In this document: one piece after another, positions 62,298-64,000 of the stretch
How the letters are laid out: the number at the start of each line of letters is the position of its first letter
Numbering within the stretch: position 1 is the first letter of the stretch
Translations under genes and position numbers: made by a program
The notes under the pieces: model-generated
What the model was told of the DNA's origin: nothing
The model's database searches: none
Seen by the model: only the letters and a program-made list of their open reading frames with translations
Assembly (NCBI RefSeq): GCF_001411495.1
Contig: NZ_CP012981.1
Span: 3,224,001 to 3,288,000, forward strand
Direction of reading: 5' to 3'
DNA: 64,000 nt
Origin: Burkholderia cepacia ATCC 25416
GTDB taxonomy: Bacteria; Pseudomonadota; Gammaproteobacteria; Burkholderiales; Burkholderiaceae

Positions 62298-64000
62298 GTG
62301 ATCCGTTTCAATCAGTTCAGCCTTGCGCGCGGCACCAAGCCGCTGTTCGAGTCGACCTCCTTCGTACTCAATCCCGGCGAGAAAGCCGGCCTGATCGGCG
62401 CGAACGGCGCCGGCAAGTCGACGCTGTTCTCGGTCCTGCGCGGCGAGCTGCACTCCGACGGCGGCGATTTCTCGATGCCGCCGTCGTGGCGGATCGCCCA
62501 CGTGTCGCAGGAAACACCCGCCGTCGACCGCTCGGCGCTCGACTACACGCTCGACGGCGACGCCGCGCTGCGCGAGATCGAGGCGCGCATCGCCGCCGCG
62601 TCTGCCGCGCATGACGGCGCCGCCGAAGCCGACGCGCACGCGGCGTTCGCCGACGCCGACGGCTACACCGCGCCGGCCCGTGCCGAGGCGCTGCTGCTCG
62701 GTCTCGGCTTCACGCTCGCGCAGACGCGCGAATCCGTCGCCAGCTTCTCCGGCGGCTGGCGCATGCGCCTGAATCTCGCGCAGGCGCTGATGTGCCGCTC
62801 CGACCTGCTGCTGCTCGACGAACCGACGAACCACCTCGACCTCGACGCGATCGTCTGGCTCGAAGACTGGCTGCACCGCTACCCCGGCACGCTCGTCGTG
62901 ATCTCGCACGACCGCGAATTCCTCGATTCGATCTGCAATGTCACGCTGCACCTGGAAAACCGCCAGGTGAAGCGCTACGGCGGCAACTACTCGCAGTTCG
63001 AAGTGCTGCGCGCGCAGCAACTGGCGCTGCAGCAAAGCGCCTACGAAAAGCAGCAGAAGACGATCGAGCACCTGCAGAGCTTCGTCGACCGCTTCAAGGC
63101 CAAGGCGACCAAGGCCAAGCAGGCGCAGAGCCGGATGAAGGCGCTCGAGAAGATGGAGCTGATCGCGCCCGCGCACATCGCGTCGCCGTTCACGTTCGAA
63201 TTCCGCACGCCCGATGCCGCGCCGAACCCGATGATGGTGATGGAAGACGTCCGCTGCGGCTACCACGCCGACGGCGGAGCGGAGATCCCGATCGTCGAGC
63301 GCGTTGCGCTGTCGATCCAGAACGGCCAGCGCATCGGCCTGCTCGGCGCGAACGGCCAGGGCAAGTCGACGCTGATCAAGACGCTGGCCGGCACGCTCGC
63401 ACCGCTGTCGGGGCACGTCCGCGACGGCAAGGGGCTGACGATCGGCTATTTCGCGCAGCACCAGCTCGAAACGTTGCGTGAGGACGATTCGCCGCTGGCG
63501 CATCTGGCGCGGCTCGCGCCCGACACGCGCGAGCAGGAACTGCGCGACTTCCTCGGCGGCTTCAACTTCTCCGGCGACATGGCAACCAGCCCGGTCGGGC
63601 CGTTTTCGGGCGGCGAAAAGGCACGCCTCGCGCTCGCGCTGATCATCTGGCAGAAGCCGAATCTGCTGCTGCTCGACGAACCGACCAACCACCTCGACCT
63701 CGAAACGCGCCATGCGCTGACGATGGCGCTCGCGCAGTTCGAGGGCACGCTGATCCTCGTCTCGCACGACCGCCACCTGCTGCGCGCGACGACCGACCAG
63801 TTCATGCTGGTCGCGAAACACCGGCTGCAGCCGTTCGACGGCGACCTCGACGACTACCGCGACTGGCTGCTGCAGCACGCGGCCGAGCAGCGCGCCGCCG
63901 CGAAGGCGGACAGCGCGGCTTCGTCGGCCGCGGGTGCCGCGGCCAACCGCAAGGACCAGAAGCGTCAGGCCGCCGAGGAACGGCAGCGCCTGTCGGTGCT
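62298..64000 (+). CDS. ABC-F family ATPase (YheS/Uup-like), 3' end cut by window
   Basis: At least 567 residues are visible. There are two ABC domains: Walker A GANGAGKST (about 35-43) and GANGQGKST (about 350), signatures FSGGW and FSGGEKAR, and Walker B LLLLDEPTNHLDLD / LLLLDEPTNHLDLE. A charged inter-domain linker lies between. The absence of membrane helices and the paired domains mark an ABC-F protein acting on ribosomes. The GTG at 62298 (VIRFNQFSLARG) is the start. The frame runs off the right edge in an Ala/Lys-rich C-terminal extension resembling YheS. Confidence 0.93.
   Translation, partial: MIRFNQFSLARGTKPLFESTSFVLNPGEKAGLIGANGAGKSTLFSVLRGELHSDGGDFSMPPSWRIAHVSQETPAVDRSALDYTLDGDAALREIEARIAAASAAHDGAAEADAHAAFADADGYTAPARAEALLLGLGFTLAQTRESVASFSGGWRMRLNLAQALMCRSDLLLLDEPTNHLDLDAIVWLEDWLHRYPGTLVVISHDREFLDSICNVTLHLENRQVKRYGGNYSQFEVLRAQQLALQQSAYEKQQKTIEHLQSFVDRFKAKATKAKQAQSRMKALEKMELIAPAHIASPFTFEFRTPDAAPNPMMVMEDVRCGYHADGGAEIPIVERVALSIQNGQRIGLLGANGQGKSTLIKTLAGTLAPLSGHVRDGKGLTIGYFAQHQLETLREDDSPLAHLARLAPDTREQELRDFLGGFNFSGDMATSPVGPFSGGEKARLALALIIWQKPNLLLLDEPTNHLDLETRHALTMALAQFEGTLILVSHDRHLLRATTDQFMLVAKHRLQPFDGDLDDYRDWLLQHAAEQRAAAKADSAASSAAGAAANRKDQKRQAAEERQRLSV

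Overview
The window is a GC-rich chromosomal segment whose gene content and order match a Burkholderia, most likely the main chromosome of a Burkholderia cepacia complex strain. The evidence is the rpsB-tsf-pyrH-frr-uppS-cdsA-dxr-rseP-bamA-skp-lpxD-fabZ-lpxA-lpxB-rnhB-trmH block, map-glnD-rluB, smc-zipA-ligA-def, and dapC-dapD-arsC-like-dapE-prmB. The species call is an inference from gene order and GC-rich codon use; no database was searched.

Layout. 1-2.1 kb holds a TetR regulator cut by the window edge, a divergent DJ-1/PfpI gene and a DEDDh exonuclease. 2.2-4.5 kb is AT-richer: it has one gene for a GH18 glycosidase-like protein fused to a jacalin-type lectin domain, then about 0.85 kb without a gene but with several inverted repeats. 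4.5-9.4 kb is a small genomic island inserted at the 3' end of guaA. Its ends are a 19-bp imperfect direct repeat (17 of 19 identical) of the last guaA codons. It carries a broken tyrosine integrase with five ATACCAT-type repeats upstream and a same-strand cargo: a TIGR02391-type HEPN protein, an unknown 301-aa protein, a 24-codon leader ORF and a caspase-like (C14) protease. This is the most interesting region and a candidate cell-suicide or anti-phage module.

9.4-21.3 kb returns to the core: guaA, a small membrane protein, guaB, a DUF2182/DUF899 pair divergent from a TPR-winged-helix regulator plus a beta-propeller protein, an EamA transporter, rnfH-ratA, smpB, and an SPFH/NfeD pair. 21.4-25 kb has ppsA and its regulator gene ppsR, divergent. 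25.1-40.8 kb is the long minus-strand envelope and translation cluster: ribosomal protein S2, EF-Ts, UMP kinase, ribosome recycling, undecaprenyl diphosphate, CDP-diacylglycerol, isoprenoids, outer-membrane assembly and lipid A. 41.1-46.5 kb has map, glnD and an rluB-type gene with five perfect-period 135-bp repeats. 46.5-55.3 kb has def, ligA, zipA, smc and a second EamA transporter. 55.4-60.1 kb is the lysine/diaminopimelate set with prmB. 60.2-64 kb has cardiolipin synthase, a glutathione peroxidase and an ABC-F ATPase cut by the right edge.

Most of the window is ordinary housekeeping sequence. The accessory signals concentrate in 2.2-9.4 kb.
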